64,000 nucleotides of DNA from JADJWR01 sp964610575 (GCA_964610575.1 CAZSYX010000004.1:1-64000); one strand, 5' to 3'; shown: positions 45,715 to 55,614, counted from the stretch's first letter. Made by a program: numbers and translations. The notes: generated from the letters alone by a model not told the origin.

Positions 45715-47216
45715 GCCGGGCGTTGGTGCTCGCCAGCCCGCTCCGCCCGCCGCGCGATCTCCCGCGTCATGCCCTTGAAGATGAACAGGTGCGCCGGCAC
45801 CAGCGCGTACCAGTACAGCAGCCCCCATACGCCCTGCGGGTGCCAGTAAGCGGTGACGGTGACGCGCGTGTGCTCGGCGTCGACCGGTTCGATCTCGAAC
45901 TCAATCACGCCAGCACCCGGCGCGCGCATGCCGAAGTCGAGTGTCAAGCGGCGCTCTGGTTCCAGCGCCATCACCGTCCAGTAGTCGATGGTGTCGCCGA
46001 TGCGCAGGTCGCTCGGATGCCGCCGACCCTTGGTGAGCCCCGGCCCGCCGGCCAGCCAGTCGATCCAGGCGCGGATCTTCCACAGCGGCGCGGCGTAGTA
46101 GTAGCCGACGTCGCCGCCCAGCCGGGTGACGATGTTCCAGATCGCTGCGGGCGTGGCCCGCGCCACGGCGCTGCCCGCGGCGCGCTTGGCATAGAAGGCG
46201 TAATCGTGGCGGCCGCCGCGGAACATCAGCGCACCTTCGGTCCAGCGCGCGGCCACCTTGTGCGCCTTCTCGGCTGCAAGCGCGGCGGCGACTGCATCCT
46301 TGAAGGTCAGCAACTGCTGCGGTACCAGTGCGCGCAGCCTCGCGTCATCGGCCGGAATGTCGTGCTTCAGCCCGCCGATCAGCGCGCGCGCGATGCTGGC
46401 CGGCACGGTGGTGACCAGCGCCAGCCAGTAGCTGGAAAGCTTCGGCGTCAGCACCGGCACGGCGATGAGTCGCGGCTTGCTGCCGATCACCTCGCCGAAG
46501 GCGCGCATCATCTCCGCGTAGCTCATGTACTGCGGCCCGCCGGCGTCGAAGATGCCACCTTCGGCCTGCGGCAGCATCGCCACGCGCACCAGGTATTCGA
46601 GCAGGTTGGCCAGCGCGATGGGGCTCGACTTCGAGCGCACCCAGCGCGGCGTCACCATCACCGGCAGGTGGTAGACGAGGTCGCGCATCACCTCGTAGGC
46701 GGCTGAACCAGGCCCGACGATGATGCCGGCGCGCAGCTCGATGACCGGCACCGCGCCTTCGCGCAGCTTGTCGCCGGTTTCCTTGCGCGAGACGAGGTGC
46801 TCGGAGTCGGCGCCTTTCGGCACGAGGCCGCCGAGGTAAACGATGCGCCTGACGCCGGCCGCGGCGGCAGCGCGCGCGAAGTTCTCGGCGGCCTGCAGGT
46901 CGAGCTGGCCGAAGTCGCGTCCGGCCGCCATCGAGTGCACCAGGTAATAGGCGATGTCGACGCCGGCAAGCGCGGTCGCGAGTGTCTCCGGCTGCAGCGC
47001 GTCGCCGGCGACGAGGTCGACAGAGCGCCACGTCGGGTCGTCGCAGCGCGCCTGCAGCACCTTCGGGTTGCGCGCCGCGGCGCGCACGCGCCAGCCTTCC
47101 CGCACCAGCCGCGGCACGAGGTTGGTGCCGATGTAGCCGCTGGCGCCGAAGACGAGGGCCGTCGCGGGCGCCGCTTCTGGGACCGCGGAAACACGATCTG
47201 GACGTGGCTCGGTCAT
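45702..47216 (-). CDS. NAD(P)-binding SDR/DUF2867 protein
   Basis: A 504-residue two-domain protein. The N-terminal Rossmann fold begins ALVFGASGYIGTNLVPRLV and continues with YYLVHSMAAGRDF and RIVYLGGLVPKG, as in YbjT-like reductases. The C-terminal DUF2867 domain (from about residue 330) is a START-like fold with WNIVTRLGGDVGYYYA and WHPQGVWGLLYWYALVPAHLFIF. Such fusions are widespread but uncharacterised; the lipid-like pocket of the second domain suggests a hydrophobic ligand (inference). It diverges from kup. Confidence 0.9.
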   Translation of the reverse strand: MTEPRPDRVSAVPEAAPATALVFGASGYIGTNLVPRLVREGWRVRAAARNPKVLQARCDDPTWRSVDLVAGDALQPETLATALAGVDIAYYLVHSMAAGRDFGQLDLQAAENFARAAAAAGVRRIVYLGGLVPKGADSEHLVSRKETGDKLREGAVPVIELRAGIIVGPGSAAYEVMRDLVYHLPVMVTPRWVRSKSSPIALANLLEYLVRVAMLPQAEGGIFDAGGPQYMSYAEMMRAFGEVIGSKPRLIAVPVLTPKLSSYWLALVTTVPASIARALIGGLKHDIPADDARLRALVPQQLLTFKDAVAAALAAEKAHKVAARWTEGALMFRGGRHDYAFYAKRAAGSAVARATPAAIWNIVTRLGGDVGYYYAAPLWKIRAWIDWLAGGPGLTKGRRHPSDLRIGDTIDYWTVMALEPERRLTLDFGMRAPGAGVIEFEIEPVDAEHTRVTVTAYWHPQGVWGLLYWYALVPAHLFIFKGMTREIARRAERAGEHQRPAQGS

Positions 47217-47336
47217 TGTGTCGGGCGGATGCGACGCGGCGCCTTGGTTTGATATTGCGACCCAAGCGTACCGTCAGTCGACGGCGTACAGTCCTGCCGT
47301 CTTCCGGCGAATTTCGGCTCCGAGGGCAGTACACGA

Positions 47337-49232
47337 ATGTCGACGGCGACTGCACATACCGACCCGCAGGCAGAGCGCTCCCGGTTTCCCCTGCTCGTGC
47401 TCGGCGCCATCGGCGTCGTCTTCGGCGACATCGGCACCAGCCCCCTGTACGCGCTGAAGGAAGTATTTGGTTCGGCGCACGGGATGCCGCTGACGGAGGC
47501 CAATGTCTTCGGCGCCCTGTCGCTGGTCTTCTGGACGCTGGTGGTCATCGTCACCTCGAAGTACGTGACGCTGATCATGCGCGCCGACAACCACGGCGAG
47601 GGCGGCATCCTCGCCCTGCTGGCGCTGGTGGTGCGGCTCACCCGCGAGAACAGGCGGCTGCGCTACGTGCTCGGCCTGCTCGGCGTGTTCGGGGCGACGC
47701 TCTTCTACGGCGACGCGGTGATTACGCCGGCCATCTCGGTGCTGTCGGCGGCCGAGGGCCTGGAAGTGATCGCGCCGCAGCTGCATCCGTTCGTCGTGCC
47801 GGTCTCGCTCACCGTGCTGATCGGGCTTTTCCTTATCCAGGCCCACGGAACCGGAAAGGTCGGCGTGTTCTTCGGGCCGATCACTCTGCTGTGGTTCGTC
47901 ACCCTCGGTGTGCTCGGCGTTGTCAGCATCGCCGAAACGCCCGGCGTACTGGCGGCCGTGCATCCGAACTACGCCTATCGCTTTTTTGCCGACCACCCGC
48001 TGATCTCGTTCATCGCGCTCGGCGCGGTGGTGCTCGCCGTGACCGGCACCGAGGCGCTGTACGCCGACATGGGCCACTTCGGGCGCGGGCCGATCCGCGT
48101 CGCCTGGGTCTCCGTGGTCTGGCCGGCGCTGCTGCTCAACTATTTCGGTCAGGGCGCGCTGCTGCTGCGCCGGCCGGAGGCGGCCGAGAACCCGTTCTAC
48201 CTGCTGGCGCCGGAGTGGTTCCTGGCGCCGCTGGTCGTGCTGGCCACCTGCGCGACGGTGATCGCCTCGCAGGCGGTGATCTCCGGCGCGTTCTCGCTCA
48301 CGCAGCAGGCGATCCAGCTCGGGCTGCTGCCGCGCATGCGGATCACGCACACGTCGGCGCGCGAGGGAGGGCAGATCTACATCTCGACGGTGAACTGGCT
48401 GCTGCTCATCGGCGTGGTGTTTCTGGTGCTGGAGTTCCGCTCCTCCTCCGGGCTGGCCGCCGCCTACGGCATGGCGGTGACCGGGGCGATGATGGTCGAC
48501 ACGGTGCTGGTCGGCGCGGTGATGGTGCTCTTGTGGCACTGGCCGCGGCCGCTGGCAGCGGTGATCGTCGCCGTGCTGCTGGCGATCGACATGACTTTCT
48601 TCGCCGCCAACACGCTGAAGTTCTTCGCCGGCGGCTGGCTGCCTTTGCTCATCGCACTCGCCTTGTTTGCGGTGCTGACGACGTGGCGCCGCGGGCGCCA
48701 GCTGCTGATCGCGCGCAAGAAGGAAAAGGCGATTGGCCGCGATGCCTTCATCGGCATGATGACCGACGACATTCCGCGCGTGGCGGGAACGGCGGTATTC
48801 CTCACCGGCGACCGCGACATCACCCCCGGGGCGCTGCTGCACAACCTCAAGCACAACAAGGTGCTGCACGAGCGGGTGGTCTTCCTGACCGTGAAGGTGG
48901 AGGACGTGCCGTTCATCGCCGACGCCGACTGCGTCGAGATCAAGGACCTGGGCAAGAATTTCTACCGCGTGCTGCTGCGCTACGGTTTCATGCAGCAACC
49001 CGACATCCCACGGGCGCTTGAATTGTGCGGCCGCGCCGGGATGCCGTTCGAGATGATGGAGACCACCTTCATCCTTGGCCGCGATACAGTGATCCCGACG
49101 CCCGCCCCTGGCATGGCGCTGTGGCGCGAGCACCTGTTCGCCTGGATGACGCGCAATGCCGCCAGCGCCAAGGACTTCTTCCGCATCCCCGCCAACCGCG
49201 TGGTCGAACTCGGCTCGCAGATCGAGATCTAG
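47337..49232 (+). CDS. kup: Kup potassium transporter
   Basis: Proton-coupled potassium uptake system of the inner membrane. The 631 residues match the family, with the first-helix motif GDIGTSPLYALKE, YGDAVITPAISVLSA, about 12 helices, and a cytoplasmic C-terminal domain after residue 450. It is the second potassium system in the window beside TrkAH, useful when potassium is low or the pH is acid. It precedes the GDT1 gene by 12 bases. Confidence 0.96.
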   Translation: MSTATAHTDPQAERSRFPLLVLGAIGVVFGDIGTSPLYALKEVFGSAHGMPLTEANVFGALSLVFWTLVVIVTSKYVTLIMRADNHGEGGILALLALVVRLTRENRRLRYVLGLLGVFGATLFYGDAVITPAISVLSAAEGLEVIAPQLHPFVVPVSLTVLIGLFLIQAHGTGKVGVFFGPITLLWFVTLGVLGVVSIAETPGVLAAVHPNYAYRFFADHPLISFIALGAVVLAVTGTEALYADMGHFGRGPIRVAWVSVVWPALLLNYFGQGALLLRRPEAAENPFYLLAPEWFLAPLVVLATCATVIASQAVISGAFSLTQQAIQLGLLPRMRITHTSAREGGQIYISTVNWLLLIGVVFLVLEFRSSSGLAAAYGMAVTGAMMVDTVLVGAVMVLLWHWPRPLAAVIVAVLLAIDMTFFAANTLKFFAGGWLPLLIALALFAVLTTWRRGRQLLIARKKEKAIGRDAFIGMMTDDIPRVAGTAVFLTGDRDITPGALLHNLKHNKVLHERVVFLTVKVEDVPFIADADCVEIKDLGKNFYRVLLRYGFMQQPDIPRALELCGRAGMPFEMMETTFILGRDTVIPTPAPGMALWREHLFAWMTRNAASAKDFFRIPANRVVELGSQIEI

Positions 49233-49244
49233 CGAAGCCCCGCC

Positions 49245-49811
49245 TTGGAAGCACTGCTTGTCTCCACCGCGCTGGTGGCGCTCGCCGAGATGGGCGACAA
49301 GACGCAGCTGCTGTCGTTCGTCCTGGCAGCGAAGCTGAAGCGGCCGTGGCCGATCATCGCCGGCATTTTCATCGCCACCCTGGCCAACCACTTCCTGGCC
49401 GGCTGGGTCGGCGCCTGGCTGGCGACGCTGGTGTCGCCGGCGACGCTGAAGTGGATCATCGCCCTGTCGTTCTTCGCTTTCGGCCTGTGGGCGCTGAAGC
49501 CCGACACGCTGGACGGCGATCGCGAATACACCGGACGAAGCGCTTTCCTGACCACGCTGGTGGCGTTCTTCCTCGTCGAAATGGGCGACAAGACGCAGCT
49601 GGCCACGGTGGCACTCGCCGCGCGCTTCGACTCGCTGGCCGCGGTGGTGATGGGAACGACGCTCGGCATGCTCGTTGCGAATGCGCCGGCGGTGTGGCTC
49701 GGTGAGGCGCTGGCGCAGAAGGTCAACATGAAGTGGATGCGCTGGATCGCCGCGCTGCTCTTCATCCTGCTCGGCGTGCTGACGCTGGTCGCCGGCGTCG
49801 AGCTGCGCTAG
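49245..49811 (+). CDS. TMEM165/GDT1 family cation transporter
   Basis: Six-helix membrane protein of 188 residues with the duplicated signature EMGDKTQLLSF and EMGDKTQLATV that supplies acidic metal ligands in this family. Eukaryotic and cyanobacterial members move Mn or Ca. The reading frame opens with a TTG codon 12 bases after kup; no ATG lies near the motif, so TTG initiation is likely. Co-transcription with kup is likely. Confidence 0.9.
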   Translation: MEALLVSTALVALAEMGDKTQLLSFVLAAKLKRPWPIIAGIFIATLANHFLAGWVGAWLATLVSPATLKWIIALSFFAFGLWALKPDTLDGDREYTGRSAFLTTLVAFFLVEMGDKTQLATVALAARFDSLAAVVMGTTLGMLVANAPAVWLGEALAQKVNMKWMRWIAALLFILLGVLTLVAGVELR

Positions 49812-49950
49812 ACGCCGCCGGCGCACGGCGGCTGTCACCTCCGGTTACCCGTCGGGGTATCCCGATGCCGCCCGGCTTGACCGGCCGCAAGCCCCCCGCG
49901 AACGTCTGTGCCGATACTGCCGCCATCGTTTGCTTCAGGAGGATGGGGCG

Positions 49951-50700
49951 ATGAAACGGATCCTGGCTTGTCTGCTGCTTGCCTGTGCCGCCGGCGCCGC
50001 CGTGGCGCAGGCGCCGGCCGCGTTGCGCGCCGACATGATCGCGTTCGACCGCGCCTACATCCCGGCGCTGGTGGTCACCAACCGCCCCGACGCCCAGGTT
50101 GCGGCACGGGCGATGAATGCGCTGAATGCGCAGTGGCGGACCTTCAAGGGCCGCTACGCCGGCGCCGCCACCGGCGACCCGAGGTGGGCCGAGACCATCA
50201 AGGACGTCGATGACTACATCGGCCGCGCCGACCGCATCGTCGCCGAGGGCAAGGACCTGCCGGCGGCGCACGACCAGCTCGAGGGCGTGCGCGCGACGCT
50301 GCTTGAATCGTGCACGCGAATGAAGATGCCGTACTACCTCGACGGACTGACCCGTTACCACGACTCGATGGAGTCGATCTACCTCGCCGGCAAGGGCAAG
50401 GATGCGGCGACGATGACCGACGAGCTGGTCGCCTCGATCCGCAAGGAACTGCCGGCGGCCGAGCAGTCGTGGCAGGCCGCGCGGGCGCAGCCGATCGAAC
50501 CCGAGTTCGGGTTGACGCCGGCGAAGCAGGCTGACGTGGAGGCGCACTACGGCAAGGTCGACCGCTCGCTCGCCGACCTGCGCGCCGCCCTGGCCAGCGG
50601 TGACAAGGGAGCGATCGCCAAGGCGGCGCAGGGCGTTCGGCCGCCCTTTTCGGCACTGTTCTCGTCGTTCGGCGATTTCGGGCCGGTGCTGGCGAAGTAG
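49951..50700 (+). CDS. Exported helical protein, unknown function
   Basis: No family recognised. The start follows AGGAGG and gives 249 residues with a lipid-free signal peptide (MKRILACLLLACAAGAAVAQA). The mature protein is Ala/Asp/Lys/Leu-rich and predicted helical throughout, with RYHDSMESIYLAGKGKD near the middle. It has only one Cys after the signal (near residue 120). It may be a periplasmic helical-bundle protein; it is followed by the binding protein of an ABC transporter 150 bases downstream, but there is no proof they work together. Confidence 0.8.
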   Translation: MKRILACLLLACAAGAAVAQAPAALRADMIAFDRAYIPALVVTNRPDAQVAARAMNALNAQWRTFKGRYAGAATGDPRWAETIKDVDDYIGRADRIVAEGKDLPAAHDQLEGVRATLLESCTRMKMPYYLDGLTRYHDSMESIYLAGKGKDAATMTDELVASIRKELPAAEQSWQAARAQPIEPEFGLTPAKQADVEAHYGKVDRSLADLRAALASGDKGAIAKAAQGVRPPFSALFSSFGDFGPVLAK

Positions 50701-50851
50701 ATTCCTCGCGACGGCAGGCTCTGGCGACCGTGCCGTGCCCCGAAGAGCCCGCGGCGGGGAGTCGCGGCATCGGCCGTGGTCGACGGATCACTGGCCTGCT
50801 CCTCATTCATCTATGCTTGCCGGCGCACCTGACAAGCTAGGAGGAAGTTCC

Positions 50852-52423
50852 ATGCTGTTCCGATTCGCTCGTGCGGCGGCGTTCGCGCTCGCCGCCGTCA
50901 CCGCTAGCGCCTCCGCGCAGGAGCTGGTGATCGGCCTGTCCACGCCCGTCACTTCGCTCGACCCGCACTTCCACAACCTGACGCCGAACAACAACGTGGC
51001 CGACCACGTGTTCGAGAAGCTGGTCGGCAAGGATGCGAAGGAGGCGCTCAAGCCGCTGCTGGCCGAGTCGTGGAAGACGACCAACGACACGACCTGGGAG
51101 TTCAAGCTGCGCAAGGGCGTCAAGTGGCACGACGGCACCGAGTTCACCGCCGAGGACGTGATCGCCAGCATCAAGCGCGTGCCGACCGTGCCTAACAGCC
51201 CGGCGTCCTTCGCCACCTACACGCGGCCGATCAAGGACATCAGCGCGCCCGACAAGCACACCGTGCGCATCGTCACCGAGCGGCCGCACCCGCTGCTGCC
51301 GAACGACATGGTGGCGGTGCGCATCGTGCCGGCCAAACTCGCCCCGACGGTCAAGTCCGAGGAGTTCAATTCGGGCAAGGCGATGATCGGCACCGGCCCG
51401 TACAAGTTCAAGGAGTACGTGGCGGGCGACCGCGTGGTGCTCGAGCGCAACGACGCCTACTGGGGCGCCAAGCCGCACTGGAAGACCGTGCGCATGCGGA
51501 TGATCACCAACGCGCCGGCGCGCGTGGCGGCCCTGCTGGCCGGCGACGTGCAGATGATCGAGGCCGTCCCCACCGCGGACATCGCGCGGCTGGAGAAGGA
51601 TGCGCGAGTCACGGTGTCCTCGTCGGTCAGCAACCGGCTCATTTACCTGCACATGGACAGCGACCGCGCCGTGACGCCGTTCGTTACCGGCAAGGACGGC
51701 AAGCCGCTGGACAGGAATCCATTCAAGGACGTGCGCGTGCGCAAGGCGGTGTCGCTGGCGCTCGACCGCAATGCGATCGTCAGCCGCATCATGGAAGGCC
51801 AGGCGCAGCCCGCCGGCCAGCTGCTGCCCGACTTCTTTCCGGGCACCAGCAAGCGGCTGCCGCCGCCCAAGCAGGACCTCGACGCGGCCCGCAAGCTGCT
51901 GGCCGAGGCGGGCTACCCGAACGGCTTCGCGGTGACGCTGCAGTCGCCGAACAACCGCTATATCAATGACGAGAAGGCGGCGCAGGCGATCGCTGGCATG
52001 CTCACCCGCGCCGGCATCGACACCAAGCTGGAGGCGATGCCGTCGAACGTGTTCTTCTCGCGCGCCGGCAAGCTGGAGTTCAGCTTCTTCCTGGCCGGCT
52101 GGGGCGCGGAGACCGGCGAGACCAGTTCGCCGCTGCGCGCACTGATCGGCAGCTTCAACACGCAGACCGGCATGGGCCAGGCCAACCGGGGCCGCTTCTC
52201 GGATGCCGGCGTCGACGCGCTGATCCTGTCGGCGATGACCAACATCGACGACACCAAGCGCAACCTGATGCTCGCTGCCGCCAGCGACAAGGCGCTCGGC
52301 GAACTGCAGGCGATCGTCCCGCTGCACTACGAGGTATCGAGCTGGGGCTTGCGCAAGGGCCTGCAGTACACCGGCCGCGCCGACCAGTACACCTACGCCT
52401 TCGAGGTGCGGCCGGGGAAATAG
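50852..52423 (+). CDS. Dpp/Opp-type ABC transporter substrate-binding protein
   Basis: Periplasmic binding protein of family 5 (peptide/opine/nickel class), 523 residues. Start chosen for the Shine-Dalgarno AGGAGG and the signal peptide (ALAAVTASASAQE). Typical features: TSLDPHFHN near the mature N-terminus, WKTTNDTTWEFKLRKGVKWHDG, GTGPYKF and YWGAKPHW. Ligand not determined; the deacylase genes downstream suggest N-acyl amino acids or small peptides. First gene of a seven-gene unit that runs to 58440. Confidence 0.94.
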   Translation: MLFRFARAAAFALAAVTASASAQELVIGLSTPVTSLDPHFHNLTPNNNVADHVFEKLVGKDAKEALKPLLAESWKTTNDTTWEFKLRKGVKWHDGTEFTAEDVIASIKRVPTVPNSPASFATYTRPIKDISAPDKHTVRIVTERPHPLLPNDMVAVRIVPAKLAPTVKSEEFNSGKAMIGTGPYKFKEYVAGDRVVLERNDAYWGAKPHWKTVRMRMITNAPARVAALLAGDVQMIEAVPTADIARLEKDARVTVSSSVSNRLIYLHMDSDRAVTPFVTGKDGKPLDRNPFKDVRVRKAVSLALDRNAIVSRIMEGQAQPAGQLLPDFFPGTSKRLPPPKQDLDAARKLLAEAGYPNGFAVTLQSPNNRYINDEKAAQAIAGMLTRAGIDTKLEAMPSNVFFSRAGKLEFSFFLAGWGAETGETSSPLRALIGSFNTQTGMGQANRGRFSDAGVDALILSAMTNIDDTKRNLMLAAASDKALGELQAIVPLHYEVSSWGLRKGLQYTGRADQYTYAFEVRPGK

Positions 52424-52555
52424 CCGAACTCGGCCCCGGGTCGTCAACGTGATCGACAGCAGTCGCGGTGTGGCGGACCCGCCCTGCGGGCCCGCTCGTG
52501 GCTCTTGCGCAGCGCGCCGCGCCGAGCTGCCTCAAGCGGCGCGCTCTGAGGTTTC

Positions 52556-52602
52556 CGTTGCGCGTGCACGTGCGACCCGAAGGGTCGCGGACACGCGCAA
52601 CG
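52556..52602. repeat. Two-tier hairpin between binding protein and permease genes
   Basis: An 11-bp outer stem (52556-52566 with 52592-52602) encloses a 7-bp inner stem (GCGACCC-GAA-GGGTCGC, 52572-52588). It ends 8 bases before the permease start. Two other GC palindromes lie upstream in the same 186-base gap. No T-tract. A role in limiting permease translation or protecting the upstream message is inferred. Confidence 0.6.
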
Positions 52603-52609
52603 ACATCCA

Positions 52610-53584
52610 ATGACGGTCTTCGTCCTCCGCCGTCTGCTGCAGACGCTACTGGTGCTGTTCATCACGTCGCTGCTCGTGTTCTTCGGGCTGTACGTGATCG
52701 GCAATCCGGTCGACATCCTGGTCAATCCGGTGGCCGACGAGGTCGAACGCGCGCGTGCGGCCGCAGCACTCGGCCTGGACAAGCCGATTGTCGAGCAGTA
52801 CTGGGTGTTCCTGAAGGGCGCAGTCACCGGCGAACTGGGTACGAGCTTCGTGTTCGGCCGCCCGGCGATGGACGTCATCCTCGAGCGGATGCCGGCCACG
52901 ATGGAACTGGCTTTGCTGGCGATGGTGATCGCGGTCGCGATCGGCGTGCCGCTGGGCATGTATGCGGGGCTCAAGCCCGATTCGTGGCTGGCGAGGACGA
53001 TCATGGCGGGCTCGATCGTCGGCTTCTCGCTGCCCACTTTCTGGGTCGGCCTGCTGCTGATCCTGGTGTTCGCAGTGCAGCTCGGCTGGCTGCCGTCGAC
53101 CGGCCGCGGGCCGACGGTCGACTTCCTCGGCATGAAGCTGTCGATCCTGCACTGGGAAGGCCTGAAGTACGCGCTGCTGCCGTCGATCAACCTGGCGCTG
53201 TTCAAGCTGTCGCTGATCATCCGGCTCACGCGCGCGCAGGTGCGCGAGCAGAGCCTGCTCGACTACATCAAGTTCGCGCGCGCCAAGGGCCTCGCCCGCA
53301 GGCGCGTGATCGGCGTGCACCTGTTCAAGAACATCCTGATCCCGCTCGTCACCGTGATCGGCCTCGAACTGGGCTCGGTGATCGCGTTCGCGGTGGTGAC
53401 CGAGACCATCTTCGCGTGGCCGGGCATGGGCAAGCTCGTCATCGATTCGATCTTCCAGCTCGACCGGCCCGTCGTCGTCGCCTACCTGATGATGATCGTG
53501 TTCATGTTCATCCTGATCAACCTGGCGGTCGACCTGCTGTACTCGGCGCTCGACCCGAGGGTGCGACTGGCGGAGCAGAAGTGA
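52610..53584 (+). CDS. Dpp-type ABC transporter permease (DppB)
   Basis: Inner membrane permease of 324 residues with the family opening FVLRRLLQTLLVLFITSLLVF, a periplasmic loop containing GLDKPIVEQYWVFL and GELGTSFVFGRP, five further helices, and the coupling motif LLDYIKFARAKGLARRRVI that contacts the ATPases. It ends 133 bases before the second permease gene. Confidence 0.95.
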   Translation: MTVFVLRRLLQTLLVLFITSLLVFFGLYVIGNPVDILVNPVADEVERARAAAALGLDKPIVEQYWVFLKGAVTGELGTSFVFGRPAMDVILERMPATMELALLAMVIAVAIGVPLGMYAGLKPDSWLARTIMAGSIVGFSLPTFWVGLLLILVFAVQLGWLPSTGRGPTVDFLGMKLSILHWEGLKYALLPSINLALFKLSLIIRLTRAQVREQSLLDYIKFARAKGLARRRVIGVHLFKNILIPLVTVIGLELGSVIAFAVVTETIFAWPGMGKLVIDSIFQLDRPVVVAYLMMIVFMFILINLAVDLLYSALDPRVRLAEQK

Positions 53585-53640
53585 CGCGGATGTCCGCAAG
53601 CAAGCGGCCCGGCCGCGCGGCGTGCGGGAACAGCCGCGTC

Positions 53641-53670
53641 ATCCCGGTTTCGCGCAGCGAAGACCGGGAT
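53641..53670. repeat. Dispersed-repeat-like palindrome between the two permease genes
   Basis: ATCCCGGT...ACCGGGAT arms (53641-53648, 53663-53670) continue inward as TTCGC-GCA-GCGAA with one bulged base. Flanking CGTCATCCCGG and GGGATCCAG match the style of intergenic repeats that occur many times per genome in betaproteobacteria. A smaller CCGGC/GCCGG hairpin follows at 53693-53706, just before the next start. Confidence 0.6.
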
Positions 53671-53717
53671 CCAGTCGCCGTGACCTTGGGCACCGGCCTT
53701 CGCCGGGGCGACGACCG

Positions 53718-54617
53718 ATGAATGCCGTCGCGCCGCCCGCCGCCGAGACCCCCCTGCGACGCTTCTGGTCGCAGTTCGCCGAGAGCCGGCTGGCGCTGCT
53801 CGGGCTGGCGATGCTGGTCGGCGTGATCGCGATCGCGCTGCTCGCGCCGTTCATCTCGCCGCAGAACCCATACGACCTCGGCAAGCTCGACTTGATGGAC
53901 GCGCGCCTGCCGCCGGGCGAGAAGGCCGCCGGCGGCGAGATGGTCTACGCGCTGGGCACCGACGGCCAGGGCCGCGATATGGTGAGCGCGATCTTCTACG
54001 GCCTGCGCGTTTCGTTGTATGTCGGCGTGGTGAGCGGCGTGATCGCGCTCACGCTGGGCGCGGTGCTCGGCGTGCTGGCCGCCTACCTCGGCGGGCGTTT
54101 CGAACAGGTGCTGATGCGCATCGTCGACATCCAGCTCGGCTTTCCTGCGATCCTGGTCGCGCTGATCCTGCTGGCCGTGCTGGGCAAGGGCGTGGACAAG
54201 ATCATCATCGCGCTGGTCGCGGTGCAGTGGGCCTACTACGCCCGGACGGCACGCAGCGCGGCACTGGTGGAGCGCAGCAAGGAATACATCGAGGCGGCAC
54301 GCGGGCTCGGCCTGTCCAGTGCGCGCATCGTGCTGCGGCACCTGCTGCCCAACGCACTGCCGCCGCTGATCGTGGTCGGCACGGTGCAGGTCGCGCATGC
54401 GATCGCGCTCGAAGCCACGCTCTCCTTCCTCGGCCTCGGCCTGCCGACCACCGAGCCGTCGCTCGGGCTGCTGATCGCCAACGGCTACGAGTACCTGCTG
54501 TCCGGCAAGTACTGGATCAGCGTCTATCCGGGCGTGGCGCTGCTGGTCACCATCCTGTCGATCAACCTCGTCGGCGACCAGCTGCGCGACGTGCTGAATC
54601 CGCGGCTGGCCAAGTGA
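53718..54617 (+). CDS. Dpp-type ABC transporter permease (DppC)
   Basis: Second permease, 299 residues; starts MNAVAPPAAETPLRRFWSQF. Membrane segments begin near residue 28 (LALLGLAMLVGVIAIALLAPF), the conserved GTDGQGRDMVSAIFYGLRVSL follows, and the ATPase-coupling loop is YIEAARGLGLSSARIVLRHLLPN. The open frame upstream covers the repeat and is not coding. It is 11 bases from the first ATPase gene. Confidence 0.95.
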   Translation: MNAVAPPAAETPLRRFWSQFAESRLALLGLAMLVGVIAIALLAPFISPQNPYDLGKLDLMDARLPPGEKAAGGEMVYALGTDGQGRDMVSAIFYGLRVSLYVGVVSGVIALTLGAVLGVLAAYLGGRFEQVLMRIVDIQLGFPAILVALILLAVLGKGVDKIIIALVAVQWAYYARTARSAALVERSKEYIEAARGLGLSSARIVLRHLLPNALPPLIVVGTVQVAHAIALEATLSFLGLGLPTTEPSLGLLIANGYEYLLSGKYWISVYPGVALLVTILSINLVGDQLRDVLNPRLAK

Positions 54618-54628
54618 AGGGAAGTTAG

Positions 54629-55600
54629 GTGCTGCTGGAAGTCGACAACCTGCAGACGGAGTTCGCCACCCGCGACGGCGTGCTGCGCGCGGTGCAGGGG
54701 GTGTCGTTCGGGCTCGACCGCGGGCAGATCCTGGGGCTGGTGGGCGAGTCGGGATCGGGCAAGTCGGTGACCGGCTTCTCGATCTTGGGTCTCATCGATC
54801 CGCCGGGGCGCATCGCCGGCGGCAGCGTCAGGTTCGACGGCCAGGAACTGGTGGGCGCGCCGGAGCAGCGGCTGCGCGCGCTGCGCGGCAAGCGCATCGC
54901 GATGATCTTCCAGGACCCGATGATGACGCTCAACCCGGTGCTGTCGGTCGAGACGCAGATGGTCGAGACCGTGCTGGCGCACGAGCAGGTGTCGCGGCAG
55001 GCGGCTCGCGATCGCGCGCTCGACGCGCTCGGCCGGGTCGGCATCGCCTCGCCACAGGAGCGTCTGGCCCAGTACCCGCACCAGTTCTCCGGCGGCATGC
55101 GGCAGCGGGTGGCGATCGCCATCGCGCTGCTGCACAACCCCGATCTCATCATTGCCGATGAGCCGACCACCGCGCTCGACGTTACCGTGCAGGGGCAGAT
55201 CCTGTACGAGATGCAGAAGCTGGTGCGCGAAGTCGGCTCGGCGCTGATCTGGATCACCCACGACCTGGCGGTGATCGCCGGGCTCGCCGACCGTGTCGCG
55301 GTGATGTACGCCGGCCGCATCGTCGAGGAAGGCGCTGTGGACGAGGTGCTCGGCGCTCCGGCGCATCCATACACGCGCGGACTGCTCGATTCGGTGCCGG
55401 CGAACAACGTCGGGGCTCGTCGCCTGAACCAGATCCCCGGGATGACGCCATCGCTGCTGAAGCTCGCGCCCGGCTGCGCCTTCCGCGAACGCTGCAAATA
55501 CGCCGCCGAACGCTGCGGCCAGATGCCCGAACTCGCGGCGCTCGGCGCGCGTCGGGTGCGTTGCCATTTTCCGCTCGCCGTCACGGCGAACGTGGCGTGA
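54629..55600 (+). CDS. Dpp-type ABC transporter ATPase (DppD)
   Basis: Cytoplasmic ATPase, 323 residues from a GTG start. Walker A GESGSGKSV (near 39), Q-loop MIFQDPMMTL, ABC signature FSGGMRQRV (near 155), Walker B LIIADEPTTALDV, and switch His (ITHDLAV) are all present. The C-terminal oligopeptide-type Cys cluster (GCAFRERCKYAAERC) is also seen, as in DppD/OppD. The stop overlaps a GTG of the next gene. Confidence 0.96.
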   Translation: MLLEVDNLQTEFATRDGVLRAVQGVSFGLDRGQILGLVGESGSGKSVTGFSILGLIDPPGRIAGGSVRFDGQELVGAPEQRLRALRGKRIAMIFQDPMMTLNPVLSVETQMVETVLAHEQVSRQAARDRALDALGRVGIASPQERLAQYPHQFSGGMRQRVAIAIALLHNPDLIIADEPTTALDVTVQGQILYEMQKLVREVGSALIWITHDLAVIAGLADRVAVMYAGRIVEEGAVDEVLGAPAHPYTRGLLDSVPANNVGARRLNQIPGMTPSLLKLAPGCAFRERCKYAAERCGQMPELAALGARRVRCHFPLAVTANVA

Positions 55601-55614
55601 GCGAGAAGCTGCGC

